This document shows positions 46,101 through 49,225 of a stretch of 64,000 bases of DNA, one piece after another. Origin of the DNA: Camarhynchus parvulus (Eukaryota > Chordata > Aves > Passeriformes > Thraupidae); NCBI RefSeq assembly GCF_901933205.1, contig NC_044591.1, positions 2,143,501 through 2,207,500 on the forward strand, read 5' to 3'. A program made the translations under genes and the position numbers. The notes under the pieces were generated by a model. It was not told the origin of the DNA and made no database searches. It saw only the letters and a list, made by a program, of their open reading frames with translations. The number at the start of each line of letters is the position of its first letter. Position 1 is the stretch's first letter.

Positions 46101-47716
46101 TGCCACAGCGAGTGGCTGGCTCCAGACTTCCCTTTTCCCAGATGGGAGAGAAAGTCACCCCCGTGCACCAGCCCCTGCGCTTCCTCGACGCTTAATGAGA
46201 AGCCTCTCCCTTTCTCTTGGCTCTCTAATTAACATGCCGGGAGCTCAAAGGAAGGCAGCAGCACAATAACCCGGGGAGAGGCTTCCAGCAGGCCCCGGCC
46301 TCATTATGGCCGGGCTGGGGAGCGGGAGCAGGGCGTGCTTCACATATGGAAACACCGCAAACAAGAAAGGCTGGGCCACGAGAGAAAGAGACTTGACCTC
46401 TTCTCCCCTGCATTGTGTGCCCGTCATCCCCCTCGGCAGGCAGTGGCGGGGCCGGGCAGCTCTGCCCTTTCTCATGGTGATGGGCAGTGCCCGTGCCTGG
46501 CGCAGCACCGTGGCCACGCTGCACGGCTCGGTTTAATCTCCCAGACAAGGCTGTCCTGGGCTCTTTCTTTTCTTCTGCCAAGTCGGCTCAGATCGGGGGC
46601 ATGCTGTCAGCCTGGGGGTGCGTGCCACAGAAACGTCTTCATCCAGCCCCTGCAGAGGGTGGATGGAAGGCAGGACAGAGCCTGAGCCACCACTGCCATG
46701 CACGGACATGGGAAGAATCTCCAGACTTTGGCCAGGCTGGATTGGGCCACCCAAGTGCAAGGGGACATGTCTGGGGGGTTGGACACTGTGGGCTGCTGCT
46801 GGTTCCACAGCCAGAGGTGGGCAGGATGCTCTGAAGCACCTTGATGCCCCACGTGGGACACAGAGGTGGCTCCACTCTGGTTTTCTCCCATGAGTTGAAT
46901 GGTGCAGAAATCACAGAGTCACACAATGTTCTGAGTTGGGAGGGACCCACAGGAATCATTGAGTCCAACTCCTGGCCCTGCCCAGACACCCCAGCAACCC
47001 CACCTTGTGCATCCCTGGGAGCATTGTCCAAACACTCCTGGAGCTCTGGCAGCCCGGGGGCTGTGCCCATTCCCTGGGGAGCCTGGGCAGTGCCTGCACC
47101 CTCTGGGGGATGAACCTGATGCACTGCCTTGCCCAAGCTCTTCTTTAAAGGAGTTTCTTCAGGGTGGTCTTTGAACATGTTTCAGGGCACACCTGGCCCT
47201 GGTAATGAAGACAGGTAGTTGTGCTGAGCCAGCAAACATCTCTCTGTGGGATGCCAGTCCTTTCAGGACCTGAGCCTAATGCACTCATCCTGCTACAAGT
47301 GACAGGCAATGGAATAACAACTGAGAACACTGGGGACAAATGATGGTGGCCTTGGCATATTGTTTCTTCCTCTCCTCCTTTTTAGGTGGCTGCATGCCAG
47401 CTCTATGGAGACAGTGATTCCTCTAGCACCACACTGTGTGACTCTTTGGGGTGGGAAGTACATCCCACCATCACTGGGGTATTTTTTGGAGTATCATTTC
47501 CTAGAAAACTACTGGAAACCTCAACTGTGCTCTTTCCACATGGCCAAGGCACTTTGCATCAGTGCCTGACTTTTCCTGGGCCAGGCCTGCCACATTCATG
47601 TGCAGAAGAGACCCCAGAGCAGCTCCAGGTCCCCGTCAGGTGATGCCTTACCCCTGAGGGAGGATGCACCGTCCAGCCCAGCTCTGCTGTCGCCGTGGTG
47701 GAGTCCATCAGGGTCT
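804..47716 (-). CDS. EPHB2: EPHB2 receptor tyrosine kinase, exons 2-5 (partial gene)
   Basis: Four exons on the minus strand, 47716-47652, 43450-42766, 2057-1902 and 1139-804, join in one frame and encode about 414 residues of an Eph receptor ectodomain. In this family the protein is a single-pass plasma-membrane tyrosine kinase that binds ephrin-B ligands on neighbouring cells and signals in axon guidance, tissue boundaries and synapse formation. The order seen is ephrin-binding domain, cysteine-rich Sushi/EGF-like region, first FN3 domain. EPHB2 rather than EPHB1 or EPHB3 is chosen because near-identical stretches are recognised throughout, such as [28 protein letters not shown] and RNGYYRAD. 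Intron phases are 0 (2/3), 1 (3/4), 1 (4/5) and 1 (5/6). Exon 1 and everything from exon 6 on lie outside the window. No stop or frameshift is seen. Confidence 0.97.
1140..1901 (-). other. EPHB2: EPHB2 intron 4 (762 bp)
   Basis: The intron has donor GTATGT at 1901-1896 and acceptor AG at 1141-1140. More than half of its length is LTR copy B. The remaining sequence on either side of the LTR (1140-1230 and 1658-1901) shows no recognised element. Confidence 0.92.
1231..1657 (+). mobile_element. LTR copy B in EPHB2 intron 4
   Basis: The second copy of the LTR described at 303-742, in the same orientation (antisense to EPHB2). It has a TATA-like box TTTATAAAAG at 1556-1565 and AATAAA at 1639-1644. 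It keeps the 34 bp missing from copy A (around 1512-1545) but appears cut off soon after the poly(A) signal, lacking the U5 end seen in copy A. Together the two copies form a direct repeat with an offset of about 928 bp, and exon 5 lies between them. Confidence 0.7.
1902..2057 (-). CDS. EPHB2: EPHB2 exon 4: cysteine-rich (EGF-like) region
   Basis: A 156-bp exon, the usual Eph exon 4 size. The acceptor is a pyrimidine run plus CAG just above 2057. The first two bases complete a Gly codon begun in exon 3, and the last base starts the Thr codon completed in exon 5. It encodes [19 protein letters not shown], then [20 protein letters not shown] and [11 protein letters not shown]. The six cysteines fit the Ephrin_rec-like/EGF-like repeat that links the ligand-binding domain to FN3-1. 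It differs from human EPHB2 at only a handful of residues by eye. Confidence 0.97.
2388..2625 (+). mobile_element. CR1 LINE 3' fragment
   Basis: The piece begins with the CR1 3' region motif GTTTAGGTTGGATATCAGG, passes through the typical GGGTGCAGGCACTGCCCAGGC segment, and ends with a decayed ATTCCATG-type tail at about 2608-2622. The tail at the right shows plus orientation. Confidence 0.8.
2626..3140. other. EPHB2: Intron 3 sequence, nothing recognised
   Basis: Unique-looking intron sequence between CR1 pieces. No exon, RNA gene or tandem repeat was recognised. Confidence 0.5.
3141..3195 (+). mobile_element. CR1 3' tail remnant
   Basis: Only the last part of a CR1 is recognisable: a variant of the TCCAACCCAAACCATTCTGTG end at about 3150-3178. 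It is short and diverged. Confidence 0.5.
3323..3405 (+). mobile_element. CR1 3' tail remnant
   Basis: The order GTGGCACCTGGGGACATGG, then GCAGTGCTGG, then a GATGATCCTAGGGG segment and a decayed AATGATTTTATGA tail matches the 3' end of a bird CR1 in plus orientation. Confidence 0.65.
3406..5047. other. EPHB2: Intron 3 sequence, mostly unrecognised
   Basis: No exon or clear mobile element. The right half (about 4730-4990) is AT-rich and unrelated to CR1, so it may be old unique intron sequence. The short open frames here have no recognisable domain. Confidence 0.5.
5048..5283 (-). mobile_element. CR1 LINE 3' fragment
   Basis: It starts with ATCACAGAATCATGGAATAT (inverted tail) and continues through the CCCAACAATCCCACCCTGTG and ATTCCCTGGGGAGCCTGGGC segments seen in the sister copies at 26.6, 44.3 and 46.9 kb. 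The tail at the left shows minus orientation. Confidence 0.85.
5683..5742. repeat. (CACT)n microsatellite
   Basis: About 15 perfect CACT units in a row. It lies a few dozen bases before a short CR1 remnant. Confidence 0.97.
5776..5848 (-). mobile_element. Short CR1 3' remnant
   Basis: GGGAATCACAGAATACACTG followed by a GAGCTGGAGGAGACCCACAA segment is the inverted CR1 3' end. It fades out after about 70 bp. Confidence 0.65.
5849..7264. other. EPHB2: Intron 3 sequence with a possible old repeat near 6950-7150
   Basis: Mostly unrecognised GC-rich intron. Around 7038-7120 the order TTCAGACAGGACATTATGAA then GAGAGGGGTGGTAGAGTTCC is reminiscent of the part of CR1 upstream of its 3' UTR, in plus orientation, but is too diverged to call firmly. 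Confidence 0.35.
7265..7515 (-). mobile_element. CR1 LINE 3' fragment
   Basis: Inverted tail (CACAGAATCGTGGAATGAC) followed by CAGGCTGCTCCAAGCCCTGT, CCTTGGACACTGACAAGG and AGAATTCCTTCCCAAGATCC. This is the same subfamily as the copies at 38.5, 10.2 and 63.0 kb. Confidence 0.85.
7516..9394. other. EPHB2: Intron 3 sequence with an enhancer-like patch at about 7980-8080
   Basis: No mobile element was recognised. The patch near 7984-8080 has homeodomain-type cores (TTTAATTAGC and CAATTAATGCC) in otherwise GC-rich DNA and resembles a conserved non-coding element. The rest (8081-9394) is unrecognised. Confidence 0.4.
9395..9692 (+). mobile_element. CR1 LINE 3' fragment
   Basis: AGAGGAGGTTTAGATTGAAT and GGTGGAGTCACCATCCTTGG, followed by a TTGGACTCAGTCCTAGAGC segment and a decayed TGATTTCCTGATTCT tail, give a plus-strand CR1 end. 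Confidence 0.85.
10172..10672 (+). mobile_element. CR1 LINE 3' fragment (about 500 bp)
   Basis: A long, well-preserved CR1 3' section. It has GGGTGAGTCCAGAGAAAGCC, GAGCCAGGCTGGGAGAGCTG, GGAGAGGGACTGGGGACAAG, the GGCACAGGGTGCCCAGAGCA segment, and the end TTCCAACCCAAACCATTCTG with TCTATGATT. The same order is present at 15.84-16.41 kb. Confidence 0.92.
10673..11587. other. EPHB2: Intron 3 sequence, unrecognised
   Basis: The left part (10673-11130) is AT-rich and unique-looking. The right part (11140-11587) is GC-rich. No exon or mobile element was recognised. Confidence 0.5.
11588..11980 (-). mobile_element. LTR, sense to EPHB2, in intron 3
   Basis: Read on the minus strand, this roughly 390-bp block has LTR architecture: a TGAAAATGTAG-like start near 11975, TATAAAAGG at about 11769-11761, AATAAA near 11680, a GC-rich U5 and a CA end near 11591-11588. 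No internal retroviral genes flank it, so it is probably a solo LTR. It is a different family from the pair at 303 and 1231. It points the same way as EPHB2, so both its promoter and its poly(A) signal would act in the sense direction. The right boundary is uncertain and I could not identify a clean target-site duplication. Confidence 0.7.
11981..12684. other. EPHB2: Intron 3 sequence, unrecognised
   Basis: Between the LTR and the next CR1 nothing was recognised. The first part could be a tail of the LTR insertion if its right boundary is further out than I place it. Confidence 0.4.
12685..13000 (+). mobile_element. Diverged CR1 LINE fragment
   Basis: GGGCTCCCCAGTACAAGAAA, then GGCAAGGAGAGGCTGAGGAT, then TTCACCATGAGGGAGGTCAA and TCCTCAGAGGTGGTCACAGC follow the order of a bird CR1 3' region in plus orientation, of a subfamily different from the 10.2 kb copy. 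Confidence 0.7.
13478..13872 (-). mobile_element. CR1 LINE 3' fragment
   Basis: Inverted CR1: GGCTGGAAAAGCCTCCTGAG, AACCCAGCACTGCCAGGGCC, AAGTGCCACATCCACAGATC, CTAATATCCAATGTCAACCT, CCTGAGGCCGTTCCCTCTCC. It is a sister of the copies at 19.5, 31.7 and 47.9 kb. Confidence 0.88.
13873..15423. other. EPHB2: Intron 3 sequence, AT-rich on the right
   Basis: No exon or mobile element was recognised. The block at about 14880-15180 is AT-rich with TAATT and AATTAG cores and could be an old conserved element; it has no tandem structure. Confidence 0.45.
15424..15616. repeat. 48-bp minisatellite, 4 copies
   Basis: Units begin with GGAACAGACACAAGGATCAC at 15424, 15472, 15520 and 15568, an exact 48-bp period with few differences. 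Because 48 is divisible by three, several reading frames stay open on both strands; this is not a gene. Confidence 0.95.
15840..16412 (+). mobile_element. CR1 LINE 3' fragment (about 570 bp)
   Basis: A close relative of the 10.2 kb copy: GTGGAGCTTCTGGAGTGAGT, GAGCCAGGCTGGGAGAGCTG, GGGAATGGCTCCCACTGCC, GGCACAGGGTGCCCAGAGCA, and the end CTACCCAAACCATTCTGGGA. It extends further 5' than most pieces here. Confidence 0.92.
16677..16948. repeat. Purine-rich minisatellite, unit about 18-20 bp
   Basis: About 14 units of AGCAGGGAAGGCAGAGAG with small insertions (GGGGAAGGAGGCAGAGG variants). The plus strand is almost free of pyrimidines apart from the C of each GCAG. Confidence 0.93.
16949..17504. other. 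EPHB2: Intron 3 sequence, unrecognised
   Basis: GC-rich intron between a minisatellite and a CR1. No gene or repeat was recognised. Confidence 0.5.
17505..17772 (+). mobile_element. CR1 LINE 3' fragment
   Basis: ACTCTTCTCCCAGGAACAAG, GGGACAAGAGGAAATAGCAT, AATTTCTTCATGGAAAGGGT, GGGCAGTGGTGGATTCACC and the end CTTCCAACCCAAACCACTCT form a clear plus-strand CR1 3' end. Confidence 0.9.
18125..18265. promoter_or_regulatory. Homeodomain-motif cluster, candidate enhancer
   Basis: In about 140 bp there are four strong TAAT-type palindromes: TTAATTAA (18169-18176), CTAATTAG (18194-18201), GTTAATTAG (18236-18244) and CATTAATG (18250-18257), plus AAATTAAATTAAAA at 18140-18153. The block stands out from GC-rich flanks. 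This density is typical of conserved developmental enhancers, but conservation cannot be tested here. Confidence 0.45.
18390..19188. repeat. 38-41-bp minisatellite, about 20 copies
   Basis: The unit holds GAGACCCTCACCACCA, then TCAACAGTGTCACCCCACAC with a CACT or CCT end. The plus strand is C/A rich. Variants alternate between CACAACAGTGTC and CATCAACACTGTC. Open frames across it arise from the repeat. Confidence 0.96.
19455..19900 (-). mobile_element. CR1 LINE 3' fragment
   Basis: Inverted CR1: CAGGTTGGAAAAGCCCTCTA, AGGTGCCACATCCATGTGGC, CACTGCCCTGGGCAGCCTGT, TCCTGTCAGGGAGGTCCCCC, TTTTCTCCAGGCTGAGCCTC. It lies between two tandem-repeat blocks. Confidence 0.88.
19965..20330. repeat. Degenerate tandem repeat, left flank of array
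   Basis: Irregular units built on GGGCTGCAGGAGCCACACC-like and TGTAGGAACTCCACACA-like motifs. From about 20150 the unit settles to roughly 40 bp (CTTGTAGGAACTCCACACA followed by CTGTAAGAACTCTACACA). Confidence 0.8.
20331..20640. repeat. 20-21-bp minisatellite, about 15 copies
   Basis: Units of GCTGTATGGGGCACAGCAGG with GGGGTCACAG variants. It grades on the left into the 40-bp repeat and on the right into the 22-bp repeat. Confidence 0.95.
20641..21512. repeat. 22-24-bp minisatellite, about 38 copies
   Basis: Units of GTAGGGATAACACACACAGG with ACACA length variants and TAGGGTT variants. Units of varying length leave two or more frames open on the minus strand, giving long cysteine/proline/tyrosine-rich translations that are not proteins. 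Confidence 0.96.
21513..22039. other. EPHB2: Intron 3 sequence, unrecognised
   Basis: GC-rich intron after the minisatellite region. No exon or mobile element was recognised. Confidence 0.5.
22040..22125 (+). mobile_element. CR1 3' terminal remnant
   Basis: GTGTCCCTGCCCATGGCAGT, GATGAGATTTAAGGTGCCC, TCCAACCCAAAGCATGCTGT and GATTCTG give the last ~85 bp of a plus-strand CR1. Confidence 0.8.
22210..22485. promoter_or_regulatory. AT-rich, homeodomain-rich block, candidate enhancer
   Basis: This block differs sharply in composition from its surroundings. It contains CGCTAATCAATTTATAGCAA, TGATTGATTAGAAATTTC, CACTAATGTG and TTTAATTCC. No mobile-element signature or tandem structure is seen, so it is probably old single-copy sequence and a candidate conserved non-coding element. 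Confidence 0.4.
22785..22875 (-). mobile_element. CR1 3' terminal remnant
   Basis: GGTTGGGTTGGAAGGAACCT, then AAAGATCATCTCATTCCAAC, then CTGCCATGGGCAGGAACACT: the inverted last ~85 bp of a CR1. Confidence 0.8.
22876..23700. other. EPHB2: Intron 3 sequence, unrecognised
   Basis: No exon or mobile element was recognised between the CR1 tail and the microsatellite. Confidence 0.5.
23701..24177. repeat. Large (ATCC)n microsatellite, about 477 bp
   Basis: Over a hundred ATCC units, broken by several one-base-short CATCAT joints (near 23785, 23811, 23847, 23935, 23949, 23959 and 24004) and one CCACCC change near 23981. The longest uninterrupted run is 24008-24176. In EPHB2 sense the strand reads (GGAT)n. 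Confidence 0.98.
24178..24574. other. EPHB2: Intron 3 sequence with a short TAAT-rich patch
   Basis: The first 70 bp (24220-24255) contain AGCTAATCTGGTTAATGAAG; the rest is GC-rich and unrecognised. Confidence 0.4.
24575..24645 (+). mobile_element. CR1 3' terminal remnant
   Basis: GATGAGCTTTAAGATCCCTT then CCAAGCCAAATCAGTCCATG is the end of a plus-strand CR1. Confidence 0.7.
24646..25417. other. EPHB2: Intron 3 sequence, unrecognised
   Basis: GC-rich to about 25060, then AT-rich with TAGTGGTTAATCAC and TTTTTTAATTTG patches. No element was recognised. Confidence 0.45.
25418..25499. repeat. Short 24-bp-class tandem repeat, 4 copies
   Basis: Four near-identical repeats of GCTCACCTGGAGGCATTTCT. 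The third and fourth carry TTGAG and TCGAG variants. Confidence 0.9.
25708..25980 (-). mobile_element. CR1 LINE 3' fragment
   Basis: Inverted CR1: AGTTCAGGTTGGAGAAGTCC, TCACTGAGTCCAACACAGCA, CCTAATATCCAATGTGAACC. Internally shortened compared with the 13.5 kb copy. Confidence 0.8.
25981..26599. other. EPHB2: Intron 3 sequence, unrecognised
   Basis: No gene or repeat was recognised between two CR1 pieces. Confidence 0.5.
26600..26880 (-). mobile_element. CR1 LINE 3' fragment
   Basis: Inverted tail AATCACGGAATATCCTGAGC, then CACAGACACCCCAACAATCC, TGCTGCTCTCAGAGCCTTGT, ATTCCCTGGGGAGCCTGGGC and GATATCCAACCTAAACTCCC. A close relative of the 5.05 kb copy. Confidence 0.88.
27180..27740 (+). mobile_element. 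Old CR1/L3-like LINE relic with RT C-terminal remnant
   Basis: On the plus strand a conceptual reading at about 27187-27372 shows [20 protein letters not shown], then [11 protein letters not shown] and [13 protein letters not shown]. This order matches the region after the catalytic part of a CR1-family reverse transcriptase (a HLG motif, a DLG motif, an LKTS-type block). Further right, GGGATATAAAGCCATCAGGA, then ACATGGTGCATAATTAAATTGC and ACTTACTGCCACAGG match the downstream end of such elements. It is heavily mutated, AT-rich and clearly older than the other CR1 pieces. Confidence 0.65.
27741..28794. other. EPHB2: Intron 3 sequence, unrecognised
   Basis: GC-rich intron with a short imperfect repeat of TGTCACACTGTGGAGCAGAC-like text at about 28200-28280. 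No gene was recognised. Confidence 0.45.
28795..29155. promoter_or_regulatory. Unusual CpG-containing then T-rich block
   Basis: 28796-28872 has several CpGs, including CACGCGCCGCGCTCGTATTT, next to TTTTTGGAAACAGCATCCC. A 17-bp direct duplication, GAGTCATGGCTAACCCA with its repeat, sits at 29107-29142. It may be a conserved non-coding element; evidence is only compositional. Confidence 0.3.
29156..30634. other. EPHB2: Intron 3 sequence with two TAAT patches
   Basis: No mobile element was recognised. TAAT-rich patches occur at 29520-29545 (GTAATTGTCTTTAATTAAAG) and 30020-30050 (GGGCTAATTAATGAATCC, then GCTTATTAGCGAGC). The rest is GC-rich intron. Confidence 0.4.
30635..31060 (+). mobile_element. 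CR1 3' fragment interrupted by a minisatellite
   Basis: The left side is CR1 (CCTGGAAGTGTCCAAGGCCA, GGCTGGATGGGGCTTGGAGC) and the right side is the CR1 end (GTTCAAGGTCCCTTCAACCC, AAACCACCCCAGGACTCTT). The tandem repeat at 30696-30965 lies between them. Confidence 0.85.
30696..30965. repeat. 31-bp minisatellite, about 9 copies, inside a CR1
   Basis: GGGTGTGCTGGAGATTACC recurs at 31-bp spacing (once 30), each unit also holding TGGGACAGGGGA or TGGGACAGGAGA. The ACCTGGGACAG and GGAAGGTGT parts equal the CR1 segment that belongs at this point of the element, so the unit appears to be derived from the CR1 itself. Confidence 0.95.
31061..31659. other. EPHB2: Intron 3 sequence, unrecognised
   Basis: No exon or repeat was recognised, apart from a short A-run at 31441-31452. 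Confidence 0.5.
31660..32108 (-). mobile_element. CR1 LINE 3' fragment
   Basis: Inverted CR1: TATAGAATCCCTGTGGCTGG, GGAAAAGCCCTCCAAGACCA, CCAAGTGCCACATCCAGCTG, GATGGGAACTCCACAACTGC, CCTGAGGCCGTTCCCTCTCC. One of the better-kept copies here. Confidence 0.9.
32109..34599. other. EPHB2: Intron 3 sequence with a small (CTC)n run
   Basis: At 32699-32734 there is a pyrimidine run of CTC/CTT triplets. The rest of this 2.5-kb stretch has no recognised exon, mobile element or RNA gene. Open frames here have no recognisable domains. Confidence 0.45.
34600..35350. other. EPHB2: AT-rich, unique-looking intron block
   Basis: About 750 bp of AT-rich sequence with TAATTAAGCTAATC (34806-34820), CTTTGATTCAATTTCC, and a run of A-rich text at 35315-35342. 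No LTR or LINE signature. Possibly old conserved intron sequence. Confidence 0.35.
35728..35778 (+). mobile_element. CR1 3' terminal remnant
   Basis: GGGATCTTCAAGGTCCCTTC, then CAACCCAAATCATTGTGAGA: the last ~50 bp of a plus-strand CR1. Confidence 0.7.
35779..37359. other. EPHB2: Intron 3 sequence with a candidate element at 36960-37200
   Basis: Mostly unrecognised. The part at 36960-37200 is less GC-rich and holds GCAAATTAGCC, GATGCAATTACAAG and GGCATTAATGTC, similar in style to the other TAAT-rich blocks. Confidence 0.35.
37360..37660 (+). mobile_element. Old CR1/L3-like LINE relic (RT core remnant)
   Basis: GGGCTGTTTAACATTTTTAT followed by CAATGACCCAGGAGAAA corresponds to the [13 protein letters not shown] block of a CR1/L3 reverse transcriptase. 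Then come GTGGAGTGGTAAATACTGAG, TCCTGATACAGCAATCCC, and GGAACTGGGCACAGGCAAGG, ATGTGTATTCCAG in the order expected for this LINE group. It is heavily decayed, with stops and indels. Confidence 0.55.
37661..38480. other. EPHB2: Intron 3 sequence, possible further LINE decay
   Basis: 37661-38110 may be the continuation of the old LINE (same composition, GGAAGAACTCGATTACCCC), but I cannot align it confidently. The rest is unrecognised. Confidence 0.35.
38481..39035 (-). mobile_element. CR1 LINE 3' fragment (about 550 bp)
   Basis: Inverted CR1 running through AGAGAATCCCAGAATAGTTT, CCCCCTGCCATGGGCAGGGA, AGGATCCAGGGGCAGCCACA-like text, TGTGCCAGGGCCTCACCAGC, AGCTCTCCTGGAGCCCCTTT, and TCTGTGGCCTCCTCTGGACT to GGGGACCCCACAGCTGGAGG. 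The longest minus-strand 3' fragment in intron 3. Confidence 0.93.
39361..39690. repeat. 41-bp minisatellite, 8 copies
   Basis: GCCGTGCAGGCAGTGCCCAT recurs at 39371, 39412, 39453, 39494, 39535, 39576, 39617 and 39658, a fixed 41-bp period with only GGGCAGCACA/GAGCAGCAGA variation. Since 41 is not a multiple of three, the translations cycle through all frames and stay open on both strands. Confidence 0.97.
39691..40379. other. EPHB2: Intron 3 sequence with a G-rich run
   Basis: 39785-39840 is a GGGAGGGGAGAGG-type purine run. The rest of the stretch has no recognised element. Confidence 0.45.
40380..41290. promoter_or_regulatory. CpG-rich block in intron 3, possible CpG island
   Basis: Two CpG-rich stretches (about 40385-40470 and 40925-41280) flank a GGGGAA tract. 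In 40925-41280 I counted about 27 CpGs by eye in some 355 bp of roughly 70% GC. It lies 1.5 kb downstream of exon 3 in gene sense. A CTG-rich triplet run is at 41040-41076. Most other intron sequence here is CpG-poor. This could be an intragenic promoter, an enhancer, or just unmethylated GC-rich repeat; no start site can be placed. Confidence 0.4.
40735..40906. repeat. (GGGGAA)n-type purine tract
   Basis: From 40779 the plus strand is almost pure purine. It ends in a run of about 12 GGGGAA units (40827-40900). In EPHB2 sense it is a pyrimidine tract of about 120 nt. It has mirror symmetry and runs of four G, so triplex or quadruplex formation is conceivable. Confidence 0.93.
41291..42765. 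other. EPHB2: Intron 3 sequence next to exon 3, unrecognised
   Basis: The first 1.5 kb of intron 3 after the donor. No mobile element was recognised. A short repeat of AACATCTATGGGGGAGCAGA-like text occurs at 42187-42232. Confidence 0.5.
42766..43450 (-). CDS. EPHB2: EPHB2 exon 3: ephrin-binding domain and cysteine-rich start
   Basis: A 685-bp exon encoding 228 residues plus one base. It begins in phase 0 with [20 protein letters not shown] after a CAG acceptor (43451-43452) and ends with NGTVCR plus the first base of Gly before the donor GTAACC. It contains most of the globular ephrin-binding domain, including the family's conserved cysteines in YQVCNV, VRDCSS, PGSCKE and YGGCMS, the [19 protein letters not shown] segment, and the [17 protein letters not shown] strand. 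From FYRKCPRVI on it enters the cysteine-rich region ([24 protein letters not shown]). NGT near the end is an N-glycosylation sequon. Few differences from human EPHB2 are seen and none hits a cysteine. Intron-sized frames at both ends show the exon stops at the splice sites. Confidence 0.98.
44290..44600 (-). mobile_element. CR1 LINE 3' fragment
   Basis: Inverted tail AGTTACAGAGAACATCCTGA, then CAAGGATCATCAAGTCAACC, CACCCCAACAATCTCACCCT, ATTCCCTGGGGAGCCTGGGC, AACCTTTTCCTAACATCCAG. Sister of the copies at 5.05, 26.6 and 46.9 kb. Confidence 0.88.
46190..46600. promoter_or_regulatory. Candidate enhancer in intron 2
   Basis: A single-copy block of about 400 bp, CpG-rich but with clear factor-like motifs: CTAATTAA at 46225-46232, an E-box CATATG at 46343-46348, CGCTTAATGAGAAG at the left end and CGGTTTAATCTCCC near 46529-46542. 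It has no repeat signature and differs from flanking intron sequence. Conservation is inferred from style only. Confidence 0.4.
46905..47125 (-). mobile_element. CR1 LINE 3' fragment
   Basis: Inverted CR1: AATCACAGAGTCACACAATG, TGGGAGGGACCCACAGGAAT, CAGACACCCCAGCAACCCCA, ATTCCCTGGGGAGCCTGGGC. It lies about 500 bp from exon 2 on the intron 2 side. Confidence 0.88.
47652..47716 (-). CDS. EPHB2: EPHB2 exon 2: start of the ephrin-binding domain
   Basis: A 65-bp exon. The first two bases complete a Glu codon begun in exon 1. It then encodes [21 protein letters not shown] and ends in phase 0 before GTAAGG. The acceptor is a CCTTCCTTCCACAG run just above 47716. This short exon follows the signal peptide exon in Eph genes and supplies the first strands of the ligand-binding jellyroll. 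Exon 1 is not in the window, so intron 1 is at least 16.3 kb. Confidence 0.96.
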
Positions 47717-47929
47717 CTGTGGAAGGAAGGGGAAACAAGGAGTCACTGGCTGCAGATGAAAGGACTGAAGATGGAGACAGGGAAAAAGGTGGAGAGGTGA
47801 TAGCACAGGGCTGCAGGGCCGGAGCCCATCCCACACTGAGCCTTTTGGCCACATCTCAGCCAGAGGACCCAGCACTGGTCCCTCCACCCAACTGAGCCCC
47901 ACCCACTGCCCACTGCTCCCTGGCCCCCA

Positions 47930-48500
47930 TGCAGAATCATGGAATCAAAAAATGTTAAGGTTGGAATTGACCTCCAAGATCATCAAGTGCAACCATCAGC
48001 CCAGCACCAAACAATGTTCATCATTAAATCATGTGCTCAGCATTAAACCATCATTAAACCACTTGTGAATCACTTGTTCACAAGTGCCACATCCACACAT
48101 TTTTTAACATCTCCAGGGATGGTGATGTCACCACTGCCCTGGGCCAATGCCTGACCATCCTTCCCATGAAGGAACTTTCCCTGATATCCAATCTAAACCT
48201 CCCCTGGCCCAGCCTGAGGCCGTTCCCTCTCCTGCTGTGCCTGTTCCCTGGAGCACAGCCCAACCCCCCCTGGCTGTCCCCTCCTGTCAGGAGTTGTGCA
48301 AAGCCACAAGGGCCCCCTGAGCCTCCTTTGCTCCAGGCTGAGCCCCTTCCCAGCTCCCTCAGCCTCTCCTGGTGCTCCAGACCCTTCCCAGCTCCATTCC
48401 CTTCTATGGAAATGCTCCAGCCCCACAATGTCTTAATTTTCATTAGGGGCCCAAAACTGACCCCAGGATTTGAGGCAGGACCTCAAGGTGCCCAGCATAG
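47930..48500 (-). mobile_element. CR1 LINE 3' fragment (about 570 bp)
   Basis: Inverted CR1 from AATCATGGAATCAAAAAATG through TTAAGGTTGGAATTGACCTC, CAAGTGCCACATCCACACAT, TGATATCCAATCTAAACCTC, GAGGCCGTTCCCTCTCCTGC, TTGCTCCAGGCTGAGCCCC and CCCAAAACTGACCCCAGGAT. A short internal direct repeat (CATTAAATCATGTGC, CATTAAACCA, CATTAAACCA) lies at 48023-48060. Confidence 0.92.
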
Positions 48501-49059
48501 GCAATGTCTCCTGCTGTGAGTGGGAACTCTTCCATCCACCAGCCAAGCTGGATTTTCCTCCTCTCAATCCTAAATCCAGGTACCCCCAGCCCAGTTCTAC
48601 CACTGCATATGAGGAGCAGCCTGAGCACGGATCCTCCATCACCTTCTAGTTTCCTTTGCCAAAAGCAGGATATTTTTTTTTCTCAGCACTTTGCACAGTA
48701 GGGAGAATCCTCTGAGATGCAGTAGGATGTGGGGAGGAACAGCACTTTTAGGACTTAAAAGTACTAAAAAATTAAACCACTGTTAAAGCTGGTTTTCCAG
48801 ATGATTTGGGTTGAAATAGGTCAGGTGATGCTACCACCGACCAGCACAGACAAGTCCTCCTAAGCCAGGCAACAGCAAAGCCTCCTCACCCTTCCTGCAG
48901 CTCATGATGCTTCCAACTCTGGAGTTCTTTTCACCCCAAATAGCTGTAGGTTGGTTTAACTGCACTGATGGCACTGAGGGCTGCTCAGGTTATGGCACCC
49001 CAATATCTGGGCCAACATGAGCAGGTGCCAGCCAGCTCCATCAGAAATAAATGGGACAG
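48501..49059. other. EPHB2: Intron 1 sequence, unrecognised
   Basis: No gene, repeat or mobile element was recognised. Confidence 0.5.
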
Positions 49060-49225
49060 ACACTTGGAATCATGGTTCAAAAAGCCAGCTAGCATTGAGT
49101 CCCACCATTACTGCAGCACTGCCATGTTCTGCACTAAACCACGTCTCTAATAACCACATCTACTCACTTTAACACTTCCCAGTGAGTGCTCAAAAGTCTT
49201 TTTTGGACACTTCCATGAGTGGCTT
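49060..49225 (-). mobile_element. Diverged CR1 3' fragment
   Basis: GGAATCATGGTTCAAAAAGC, TTGAGTCCCACCATTACTGC, CACTGCCATGTTCTGCACTA and AAACCACGTCTCTAATAACC follow the order of a minus-strand CR1 3' end with many changes. Confidence 0.65.

Larger units (their letters stand above)
43451..47651 (-). other. EPHB2: EPHB2 intron 2 (about 4.2 kb)
   Basis: It runs from donor GTAAGG (47651-47646) to the AG acceptor at 43452-43451. It holds CR1 pieces at 44.3 and 46.9 kb and a candidate enhancer at 46.2 kb. The stretches 43451-44289 and 44601-46189 contain no recognised exon or element. Confidence 0.92.

Noticed and set aside
804..47716. EPHB1, EPHB3 or EPHA identity for the gene
   Set aside because: All four exons match EPHB2 best from memory across the ligand-binding, cysteine-rich and FN3 parts. 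A formal search would settle it, but I see no segment favouring another member.
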